Positions 25,606 to 36,442 of a stretch of DNA of 64,000 nt are shown one piece after another. The stretch spans positions 124,001 to 188,000 of the forward strand of contig SSBO01000004.1 in NCBI GenBank assembly GCA_005281725.1, written 5' to 3'. Position numbers and translations under genes: made by a program. The notes beneath the pieces are model-generated. The model did no database searches. It was not told the origin of the DNA and worked only from the letters and a program-made list of their open reading frames with translations. Source of the stretch: Wuchereria bancrofti (taxonomy: Eukaryota > Nematoda > Chromadorea > Rhabditida > Onchocercidae). Each line of letters begins with the position of its first letter. The first letter of the stretch is position 1.

Positions 25606-28600
25606 ATGTATAATGGCATTGGATTGCAAACAGCTCGTGGATCGGGCACAAATGGATACGTGCAAGCTAATTTAGCCAACTTATTGCTCTCGAAGGTTTT
25701 ATTTCCCAAATTCACAGTGTTTTTTTTTTCTTTTTGTGCATGACTTTTATATTCTACCCAAAGAAATGTTTCCATTTTTTCTCTTTAGTTATTTACATCT
25801 GCTTGCAAATATATTAGTTGTTTTTCTGCTGCCCAATAGATTTTTAGCAAGGTGGGCCATGGCAAGTAGGAAAGTTGATAAGAAAAGCTCCATTTTTTTT
25901 TTTTTTTTTTTGAAGGCGATAATAACTTTAAGGTCTATCAAATTTCATTCATTCAAAAAGAATTTCACTTCAGAAACGAGTGGCATATAACTCTGAAGCT
26001 GATATTAAACGAGCTGAGGCTGAAATTAACAAACAGCCGAACAAGGAATTGTTGGAACATAACCGTAAACGGCATATCGAATTGAAATGCGCTGATTTCG
26101 AAATGCTTATGGAAAATAAGGTAAACTTATAGATTTATTCAAATGAAATACTAGCTTTAAGTAGTGAGGCATATCGCTAAAAGTTTTGCAAAAGCTGCTG
26201 CAAAAAATGCAGCAGCTTTTTTTTTCTAATGAATTTGTTTAGGAACTAAATTTTTGATTCTGTTTGTCGTTTTGTAATGAAACTTGATAACTATCTTGAA
26301 CTTTGTTACGATTTAGCATAGACAACTAGAGAGTAATATGATGTGCAGTGAGGCATATCGCTAAAACAAAAAAACAAATAATGATTTGAGGCCGACATAA
26401 TAACTTGTTTCGAAGAACCTAGCTTCATCGATGTTATTGCCCACAAATGTACATTTTTAAATATTTTATTGCCAGTTCGTCGCTTTTAAGAATTCTGTAG
26501 TTGGTTCTCACCAGGTTAGGAATTGATTTCGCAAACGTGATAATTTCGTTAACTACAGATTTCCGAAAATTTCAGGGATTCGATGAAGCTGAAATCCAGA
26601 AAAAAGTGAATGAGTATCGGAAGCTTCTTCAAAATCAGGTAGCATCCGGAGAACTGGACATAGATGCAGAAATGGACAGTCGTGATACGCATGTCCGTGC
26701 AAAAGCTGCTATGGAGAATCGTGACCGGATGCGTTCTGCACTTGGGATTAAAGACGATTTTATCGATGGGACATCTTTCGAAAAGTTCACTTTTTTCATG
26801 AATTTTTCCCCTCTTTTTTTTTTCGCAAGAACTTCAGTTCGAGTTTTATATGAGTTCTTGTGATGAAAATTATATTCTATATAGTAATTTTTTATACTTT
26901 CTATTTTTCTTAGTTTCACGGTATTATTCATAATTTTTTTTCTGCTTTTAGATATTAGGATTGTTAGACCGTCATTACAAATGCTTTAGTTTGTTTAATG
27001 GAAGACCTCTTTTGTCTGTACCGAATCCCGAACACATGTAGAAAAACCGAAACTTATGTAAATAGACGCAAGAGAAAAGAATTAAAAGTGCTAGGGTAGC
27101 AAATATAAACTTATTGACTTTCAGATTAAATAAAAGTGTTGACTTGAAAGTGGACGAAATTGAACAAAGCGGTAGTAAAGAAAAGAAAAAAAAAGGTGAC
27201 GAAGTAAGTACTTTTTCTTAGAGCAATATTGATTTAATTTATTTTTCGCACGTGTGATCTTTCTTCGATGAAATCTTGCATTATGCTGACCAGCCTTTTG
27301 CTGCTATTCCTTCTTTACTGATTGGGGTGGTCTTTGCATTTTCCAGTGCTGTTGTGTTCCGTTATAAAAGTTATAAGAGCGGTTGAACTTTTTTGTGAAG
27401 GCAACTGTTTAGGAATAAGCTTGTTTTTGATGATTATTCTTTTGGAAAATTCTATTGTCATTTCTTTTCAGGTGAAAAAAAGTGAGAAAAAACGAAAAAC
27501 AACAGAGACCTCGTCATCTTCCTCATCATCATCATCTGAGGAATCATCCGATGACTCTTCGGAATCTGGCTCAGATAGCGACGACAGTTCAACTAATTCA
27601 GTTGAGGAATCTAGCGACAGTAATTCAAGTGAAGTATCAGAAGCTGAAGTACGAATGAGACTTAAAGATATATCTCATAATGAAAGAAATTTGACGGGAA
27701 AGACCAAGGAATCGTAAGTCTTTTTTTTTTCTAGATGCATATTGTTTCAGGATTGTAATATTTCTTTACAAAGCTTATAATACTTTGTTAACGACACCTA
27801 AAATTCAGAATTTATTCATGTTTACTGTTGCTTTGATTGGTGTTAAATCTCTTGCAATTTCTATTCTAACAGGCGTTCGCATCGCAAAGAAGTTCAACCT
27901 TCATGTGACCGACGCGATGGCGATAATGGTAGTGGCTTTACTGATCGTGAAAAACGTCATAGACGTGATTCACCTGATCATTACGACCGTTCTCATCGTC
28001 ATCAACGTTATAGTGATAACCACCTTGACTATCGAAGGTTGTCTCCTTTTCATGATCTCAGCATTAAAATGAGTTAGCACTGTCTGCTATACCAAACAAT
28101 GCTTAATTACTATTGAAAAAAATTAATTACTATTGGTTTTATTCCCCTAATTTTTAACTTTATTTGTCATCACTCTATTATTGTTTGCTGTTTTATTCAT
28201 ATTTTTGCAAGGAAACTTTCTAGGCCATCATATGAAGTCTTTATCCTTATTTTGTTCCTCTCGGTTAAACAATTTCTCTACGGGTTACAGGTCTGGTCGG
28301 TCATACCGGTACGATGATGGAGGATGGCGTGACAGATACCCTAGGCGTAATGATCATAGGAGTGATTGGCATCGTCGAAACGATTCAGGAAGTAAGATAT
28401 TCAAGTTTTTAATGAAGTTATGAGTTTATTATAATGATAATGCGAATAACTAGGTAGATATTAAAAACAAATTTTATATATGTTTGCTATTTTGTTATAT
28501 AATGATTGTAAAAAAATTCGAATGTTTCATTAAGTATTTTCCTTTATTAAAATGAAATTAATCAAAGTTTTTTAATAGGTGATCGACGTCGGAAACATGA

Positions 28601-30128
28601 CCGTGACGAGAAAAGGAATCACCGTGAAAAAGAAAGGTGTTCGCGTCGTACTTATCAATATTCTTCAGATTCAGATACTGACCGCAAACAAAAGCACAAT
28701 ATTCTAGATCACAGTGACGGAGAAGGCCGGGAACAATTCAGAAAGCACAGTTCGAGTGTGGAGGAGGACAAACGTCATAGGTCAAAGTTGAAGGAAGTCA
28801 TTCCAGATACAAAAGATATAAAAGTAGAACCTGCACAGAGTCCTCATTCCGGCAGCATGTCCTCAAAAAAAATTCCTTCATCAATTGCACCACCATTCTC
28901 TGAGGAATCGAATGGCAATACTAGAAATAAAACTCCAGTTTTGGAATCTAATACTGCTGAAGTAGTTTTGCCAGAGAAACAATTTACAGATAGCGTTAAA
29001 ATGGAAATTGATGTTCAGGAGTCAAAAATGAAGATTCTTGGCTCTAATGAAGGTAAAGAAAAAGTGGAACAAAGTTCAGGCCACAAACGGTTGCATCGGC
29101 ATTCATTAGAGATTAACGATAATTCACAGAAAAGATACCGACATGATACTCCAGAATCTGAAGATAGAAGTCGAAGCAGTTCTAGTTCTAATGATGAATT
29201 CCTGCATCATTCAGGTAGTACACATAGTTCTACAACATCATCAAATGGTGACGCAACTGAGAATATCTTGAATGGAAATTCAGATGAGATGCACTCACCT
29301 TCTCATTCTCCTGAACCAGTACCGGAAACAACAGATCAGAATAAGAAGCTTGGAAGTCGCGAGAAGAAAATTCATTCACCAGGAGATAAACATGAGAGAT
29401 CTGATTCTGACAAGCATAGATCACGCAGAGATTCTGATGACGACAGCTATAGACAGCATAGGTCAAGGAGTTCACATCGGCATTTTTCGAGATTGGAATC
29501 TGATCATCATAAACATAGGCATCGTCACTCAGGTGATTTTCACAAACACAAAAGGCATCACGTCGAGTCAAGTGGATCGAAATTCCGCCGTTCGGAAAGT
29601 CACGAGTCCAGACATCATGGTCATCATCGTTCTACTTCTAGGCATCGTAGATTATCTAGACGGAAATCACGTTGCAACGATTCATTACATAAAAGACATC
29701 ATGAAGGCAGATCTAGAACTCATTCCAAACGTCAAGTAAGCAGGAGCCGTAGTAGACCACGACACTATCGTAAACATTCCACTGAAAGCCGAAGAAGCGT
29801 CTCTCGCCGTGTTCGCAAATCTGCAAGTAGTTCTCAAAAGCGATCATATTCTCCAAGAACAAATAATATAAAATCTGAAAGTGCAGAGAGTAGTAGTGAA
29901 GATGAAGTGCGTATTAGACGACGACGACATGATACTTCTAGTTCGAAGGATGAAAGGGATAAAGAGAGTCTTGATGAAAAACGATCTTATCGTTCCAGTG
30001 AAAGCGGCAGTAGTTCTTCAAGCAGTAGCCAATCACTGGTAGAAGGAAATGGCGAACACTCGAATAATTTTGGAAAGAAACAACGTTATCAACGCGCATT
30101 ACGTGAACCAATTGATGAAAGTGACTGA
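25606..30128 (+). CDS. rsr-2: SRRM2/RSR-2-type cwf21-domain SR-related splicing factor
   Basis: Nuclear SR-related protein of the spliceosome (SRRM2/SRm300 family, Cwc21 in yeast). Eight exons join in phase: 25606-25695, 25974-26120, 26576-26784, 27125-27203, 27472-27713, 27873-28037, 28291-28391, 28579-30128, about 860 codons. The N-terminus [20 protein letters not shown] is the family signature. The cwf21 region follows at ~45-100 ([20 protein letters not shown], then [18 protein letters not shown]). Exon 5 is a Ser/Asp/Glu tract. Exons 6-8 are an RS/RH-rich, probably disordered tail with many SRS, RSR and HRHRH elements. The start is the first ATG and matches the family start. The large RS exon also leaves long open frames in other frames and on the minus strand (29230-29739), which are not genes. 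The tail is longer than I recall for the C. elegans protein. Confidence 0.93.
26163..26366. repeat. 20-bp direct repeat pair and perfect hairpin in rsr-2 intron 2
   Basis: AGTGAGGCATATCGCTAAAA occurs exactly at 26163-26182 and again at 26347-26366. Just inside the first copy, AAAAGCTGCTGCA (26190-26202) pairs perfectly with TGCAGCAGCTTTT (26208-26220) across an AAAAA loop and is followed by a T run. It lies wholly inside the intron between exons ending at 26120 and starting at 26576. Confidence 0.85.
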
Positions 30129-33090
30129 TAAATTCAGCAATGTTAGTTCTTGTTATTTTCGTTATTTGGTGATTTTCAGTTGGGATATTGAGGACCAAAG
30201 AATTTTCCAATAATTTTTGCTGCTTATTCCGTGATTTTATAAAAAAAAAGAGAACTTGCATTTATCTTTTGCAATTAGAAGAATTAAAATTTGTATGATT
30301 TTGATTTGGCTTTTGATAATTTTTTACAACTGAAGATGTAATACCTACATAACGTCTTTTTAATTTTATTCTACCCTTTTTAAGTAGTAGTTGCTTTATA
30401 AAACTTTTGTGTATTAGCAGACTCATTTTATTTTGACTTACACTACAAATGACCAGAGGAATGAATAGATTTTCAGTTGCATCAAGTGATAGCCGATATC
30501 GTTAGTAATTTACCAACATATAGTTAGCTAAGTAGTTTCTACCACTTAATTAAGAAACTTCTCTATTATTATTTCTAGCAAACCTATGTGATGGAAAATA
30601 TACGTAACGTGAAATGTAAACAGTTCGCAATTGTTTTGATATATGTTATATGAATATATGTTTTTGTCATCATCTGTATTCATTTTGTTTTTTAGTGCTG
30701 TTATTTTCCATTCATTTTGCAATTTGTTCAATGTTCAGTAGCTCGAATCACGCAAATTTTCAGTAAAATGTATTTTTGATCTAGATTTTCATATCTTTGA
30801 AATATATTTCAGTATGAATTTGGGGTATACTGAAGTTTATTATCCTCAAAATTAATTTTTAATTGTCTTTATTGGATAAGAAAGAAATCAACTGATTTAT
30901 TTCCTTAAGCATACAGTTTAACTGTTCAGTTTTTTGATTTCACTAGTTGGTACCAGAGATCATGAAGGTAAATCGCAATATTAGCTATTTGGGACGTCAT
31001 TATCATTACCTCTGTCGAAGTGTGGAAGAAAATTTTTTGTGTTTTGGTTGTATCTTCTTCTTAAAACACTATTTTCCTTTTCCCACCAAAATTTTTTTAT
31101 TCCAATGCAATTTGAAAGCTGCAAATGGAACCGATTAAATTGTTTCACTTTATTTGTCCCATAATCTTAACAATGTTTCTTTGTAATGTTTTGTTTGTTT
31201 TTTTCGGACATAGAAGTATTTTGCTAGTTTAGCATTTGTATTTTGCATGCATTCAGAAATAGTTTTAACGAAAAGCAGTTCATAAAACTTCTGCAAAAAT
31301 GTTCATTGGTCCATATGATTAGCCTGTATATATTTCATTTTGTAGTTTCAAAACATCATTATTAAATGCTAGAAATGGATAGCTTGTCCAAGTCTGACAT
31401 AACACTTTTTGTAAATGGGTTGAAGCTGAAAAGCAAATAAAAGCATTTTGCAAGTGGAAAATTTTCATAGCATGAAATTTCTCAGCGCTTTTATATTACA
31501 CAGTTACGCTAGGTTGTGAGTTTCACAAGAGAGATTCGTAGGAAACAACCGCAATTGAAGTTGTTTTTTTTTTTAAATTTGCATAACAAATTGAAATGTA
31601 TAGTGATAAGTTTTCTTTCGCATCTTAGTATTTTAACAATTGTTTTAGCATTTGATGTTTCTAGATTTCACTTTTACTTTCTAGCAATGCAGTTGCTATT
31701 ATTATTTGGAATTTTATTCAATCATCTTGTCATTCTTGGAAATTTTTTCAAGGTAGCAATTTTGTTTGAGGAAAAAAAATTTCCCTGTTTATTACTTGTT
31801 TTACAATTGGAAACGATATGGGAAATTATTCGCAAATTTGATAAGGATGCATGCATTTTTAGTTAAATCTATTTTCATTTCTTGCAATTTTCCATTTTAC
31901 AAATCTTTGATTTTATTCTGTTTGTTTTTTTCACTACCATTTCTTATTTGAGTGATTCATTTTGTTGTTTTGTTTATGATGTTTTGTGAGAATTTTGCTA
32001 TATAATTGGTTCATTTGTCTGCTGCTATCATTGATTATTTCTATATTCTATTTTCATTTTTTGGCTAATGATAGAATGATACATTTAGCAGTGAAACATT
32101 TTGCGCAAATCACGATGTCAATTTGAAGATATCTAGGTGCTGTTGGGAACAGAAAAGCTTTTATTGTTACCGCATATGAATCAGTAAAGTTGTGTGATAG
32201 TTAAGCGCCATCATTAATTTTTCTGATAGGAACAACGAAGGTTGAGGAGGGCTGCTTCTGTCATCATCTCGGTTCTTCTCGGTATCTCAAATTCGGGTTA
32301 TTAAACTTTTATTCTGATAAAATGATTGATAGGGGAGCGAACTTAGCGGTTACAATTTCAATCAGACAAATCTAATAATATCAATAACAAAAAGGAGGAA
32401 CGCAAATTACGTAAAATATCCCAACCAGTTAACTGATCTTCATGTTGGCTAGTGATGGGTGTTTCACGTGATAATCGGCATAAGAGATATCAACCATATA
32501 AAAATATACTGAAGAAAAAGTCACTAAACATTTGAGTCTAAACTTAAATGGTGAGCAAAATTGTTGTACAGTGAGAAAAAATCAAGATCATTGAATTGAT
32601 CTAAAGTTGGCATATTCTAATTTTGATCGGCATGAGCAAAATGAAGAACAAGGTAAGATAGTTGATAGCCTTTTTAAAATCGTAATTCGATCCAAAAATA
32701 TCTCTGATAACTTAGAGTATGACTTTCTTTGTTATAAATCATCAACAATTACATCGCAACAAATTTTAAAGCAATGGAGTTGGTATGATTTTGAGATTTG
32801 TGCTCTGTTACGAGGAGTTGCAGAAACTTAACGAAGATACTAGCTACTATGCAATTAAAACTATAAAACAAAAGGATAAGAATATCTAACTTTAAACAGG
32901 ATGGATTACTGTTTCGTTATTTTCATTCATAAATATTAGCGACAGGCGATGTTGTCTTGTATATCACACTTGTCATTTTATAATGAAGAATAATCTTCAT
33001 GCTCGAATGCTCTTATGAATGCATTGAAAAATAAATTTGATTACATTTGGATGAAAATTTGCAAGTGAAAGTATACTTTTTCACCTCAAA
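30129..33090. other. Downstream flank of rsr-2, no gene seen
   Basis: AT-rich sequence with poly-T runs. It should include the rsr-2 3' UTR; an AATAAA is present at 31436-31441, 1.3 kb after the stop, but its use is unproven. Open frames of 60-116 codons (for example 31516-31866) are Phe/Leu-rich translations of T-rich DNA. The stretch near 32200-32330 is less AT-biased, and its minus-strand translation faintly resembles the segment before the reverse transcriptase YADD box, so it may belong to the LINE relic to its right. Confidence 0.5.
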
Positions 33091-33700
33091 TATGACCTGA
33101 AAAAATATTTTGTAAGGTTTGCCATAAATTGTTTTGCTCAGGTGGCAAATGCTTTGGTGAGGTTAACAAATGTCACGTAGAATTCTTTGGTTGTTCCATT
33201 CACTACACTTGTGATTGTCTGAGAACAAAAATCAAAATACCGCAAAAGCGGTTCGAAAAGCACATTGCAAAAATTTTATCAGCTGCAGGGGACAAAGTGA
33301 CATCTCGATGACCGTGCTTTCATGTTCAACCGCGTCCAGGAGATCGGTGGCTTTGTTTCAGCACTTCACAATAAGCGCCTGGAATTTAGCATGGAGTACT
33401 TGATCTCCATGCTTGACCTTCCAGATTCAGGATGGAATTCCATCAATCCCACATGTTCAGATGCCAAATTCCAATTGCTGTACGGTTTTGAGCGACTTCT
33501 CCAGGCTGAGAGTTGTTCAGTTCAGTTTTCAGCCATTATCAGTGATAAGGCAGCGCTGTGGACCTAATATACTGCTTTCAGAGCATCCCGGAGTCCTCTG
33601 CGATCGTCGGTATCTGCGAATGATTGGATCTTTTGTGGTAGATCAGTCCATCTCTATTTTAAATCACACTGAATTCCCTCTTTAATTTGTGTCAAATGAC
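33091..33700 (-). mobile_element. Decayed LINE-type (non-LTR) reverse transcriptase fragment
   Basis: Read on the minus strand from about 33690 to 33120, interrupted frames reproduce the order of a metazoan non-LTR retrotransposon polymerase: SFADTDDRRGLRDALKAVYG (linker before the RT domain), then a DGIPS/IWK block followed by HAKFQALIVKC, then RDVTLSPAADKIFAMCFSNR (matching the usual NYRGISLLSIAGKI region), then IFVLRQSQ, and finally YVTFVNLTKAFAT, which is RT motif A with the catalytic Asp replaced by Asn. Several frameshifts and stops are present, and a piece is missing between the SNR and IFVLRQ blocks. It is therefore a dead relic. Plus-strand frames at 33129-33685 are antisense shadows. 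It may extend left toward ~32850 or even 32250, less certainly. Family within LINEs not assigned. Confidence 0.7.
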
Positions 33701-36301
33701 TGTGTCATATTTGAAACCTACATTTGCGGTTCAGAACTTAAAATAAGCTTTTATTAATTCAATTACATAACATTATTATCACTGTCAATTTTTACTAATT
33801 CAGCATTTGAAATTAACAGATGAAAAGTTGGTATTCATAAGTGTTATTAACTATAGAACTATAAATTTTGAAATTTGCGACTCTATAAAATATTTGTTTG
33901 TTGGAAAATAAATGTTATATGCTTAATGATCAATAGAAATATTAATGAGCTCAGTAATTCAAGAATCGTTCCAATTAATCATTAAATATTTACGTTCAAA
34001 ATGAGCGTTTCTATTCAAAATATCCTCCCATATCTGACCACATTGTTAATTGTTTGCATAATCGTTTACTGAGGAAATAAGCAAACAAAAAGTGCTTACA
34101 TCAACAATAATAATAGTACTAACGTTTGTGATAATTATTAAGTAAAAACAGCGCTAGCAGTTATTTACCCACTGCTTTTATTTACGCAATCAATATGCAA
34201 AATTTACACTTTCTTTTACAAATAACATTAATTTAAACTGATAAACTTGTGAGATATCACTCTTATTGGACTTTTATTTAGCTCTCATTAAAATTATTCC
34301 AATGTTTGCATTATCTGAAGTATCAAAGATTTTGCATAATTATTTTAACATTCTTATATCTTCAAATTTATAAGTTTCCACTTTCACAAAAGTTTAATTT
34401 CGTGAATTTTCAAAGTGTATAGCATATTATCATACAATTTAATTCAGTACATGATATAAAATTAAAATCAGTCAGTAAGTGCTCTCTAAAATATTGCAAA
34501 ACAATTATTATTCTAATATTTACAAGTACGTTAAATTTAATCCTAGAAAAATTAATTCCAGAGAAATTTAATTTCTAATTCGCAAACTAGATGATAATTT
34601 CATAAATGATGATGCAAATGACTAATTATATGCAATATAGGAAAATTTTACGAAATAGTAAGCAATATTGAGAAACTCGCAAGCAATATTAATAAGTCAT
34701 GCAAATTTCAATTTAATATAAATTTTATTCTTCCATTTAAAAAAAAAATTAATTAAAAAAACGACTTTTTGAAGGACTAAATTTTATGTGATAATTAATA
34801 ATTTCCGAGCTTATTCACTGAATAGAAAAAGAGGAGAAGGAGAAAAAATAATAAATTTTGCACTTTTTTTTGAAAATTACGAAGTGATTACGGATCATAT
34901 GTAATTATTAACCAGTTTCCAGTAATATTTCAATTCTTCGATTACCTGTATTACATTTAATTATTATTATTATTATTACTATTATTATCGTTATTATCAT
35001 TTTTTTTAGTGATGAAGCAACGGAATGCTGCAAGTCAAAATTTTATAAATGAAAAGCAAGTTAGAGAAAGATAAAGTGGAATGAAAATTTTTTCGATGTT
35101 ATATTTAGTTCAACAAAATGACATAGATGTTAATTATGCGGAATAAATTATTCCCACATAGATTTATTTTATGTGAAAATAATTTAATATAATTGAAAAG
35201 ACCATGACGAAAAATAATGATTTTCGGTGATAGTTTTTTACCATTCATATATCTTTTCTGTATTTTTGTATTTACATTTTTTATATTTTCTTTGCTACAA
35301 AATAAGTTACTACTGGTATAACTCATATATATAGCTATCATTTCTACTTTCGTTTTTTGTCACAACATATTTCTTTTTTGTCGCCAAATAGCAAACTTTA
35401 ATTTATTAAAATTACAATAGATATCACAGAGAATAAAATAATTTTAGAAAGTGATGTTTTAAAAAATCAAAAAGTGAAAATAAGTTGGATTTTTTAAAGA
35501 ATATGAACTTTGTTTTGTTTTACTTCTTTACTAGACCTAATATTTTATGAATGAAATGGAGAAATGATGGTATAACAAAAATGTTAACAATTGAGTAATT
35601 ATAGAAAAATACAATACTAATTTAAAATTAGCTGAGCACATTACATTTTATTTTTTAGTTCAAATTCTAAAATATATGAGTATGCTTAACAAGTGTTGTA
35701 ATATCCTGAACAAATGTTGTAATACAAGCTAATTTGTATATTAAAATTTTCTTAGATTACACAAAGAAAAATGAAGCAATCAGTCAATTTAATTCATTGG
35801 TCAACTTAAAAGCGAAAACATAAATCATTTTTGAAACTGAAAGTGAATTTGAAAAGAACTAAGACAACGCTTTTTCTCTTTTTTTTTTTTTTTTTTTGTT
35901 TCAAACAAAACTGATAAATCAGAGAAGGCCAAAAAAAGTGAGCCAAGTGATCTTTCAATTCGTAAACCAATTTTTGTTTGCCTAAAATGCATGTTACATA
36001 CTTTAAAAAAAATTAGTTGATTAAATAAAAAAAATAGAAAAATGAATAAAACGATTATTATTAACTTAAAATAATATTATCAATTTCAAAAATTATTTTC
36101 AAATTCAAATGATGATTTTTTTATATTATCACTGTAACGAACTCAGTGCGATGATATTATTATAATGAAATAATTGATCATTGATCTTCAATCAATATTT
36201 GAAATTAAAAATGCATATATTTGAACTATTTATAAATTATATTAAAAATTTCATCGTTATGTATATATACATACATGTATAAGAAAGTATTTATGCAAAA
36301 C

Positions 36302-36442
36302 GCTAATGATAATTTAGAATAATGAAAAAGTGAATTGTATATTCAATTATGTGAAATATATATATATGAAATACTTTACATTTCCAGTTTATATATATAT
36401 TTTTTATACTTTTCCATTATTCTAAATTTTCATTAATGCTGC
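36302..36442. repeat. Imperfect inverted repeat, ~30-bp arms (MITE-like hairpin)
   Basis: Left arm GCTAATGATAATTTAGAATA (continuing to 36331) pairs with the right arm at 36408-36442, whose complement is GCAGCATTAATGAAAATTTAGAATAATGGAAAAGT with a few mismatches. The ~75-bp centre is TA-rich. Non-coding. Could be a small inverted-repeat transposon relic or chance within AT-rich DNA. Confidence 0.6.

Noticed and set aside
26190..26225. Hairpin plus T-run resembling a bacterial rho-independent terminator, raising the idea of a transferred endosymbiont fragment
   Set aside because: Flanking sequence is ordinary nematode intron with no bacterial coding sequence on either side. Resemblance alone does not support transfer.
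29230..29739. 113-codon minus-strand and 155-codon plus-frame ORFs inside the rsr-2 RS exon
   Set aside because: Both are alternative-frame translations of the repetitive RS/RH coding sequence, with no start context or domain of their own.
33129..33685. Overlapping plus-strand ORFs of 60-90 codons
   Set aside because: They change frame, have no recognisable domain, and the minus strand of the same interval shows ordered reverse-transcriptase fragments, so they are antisense shadows of the LINE relic.
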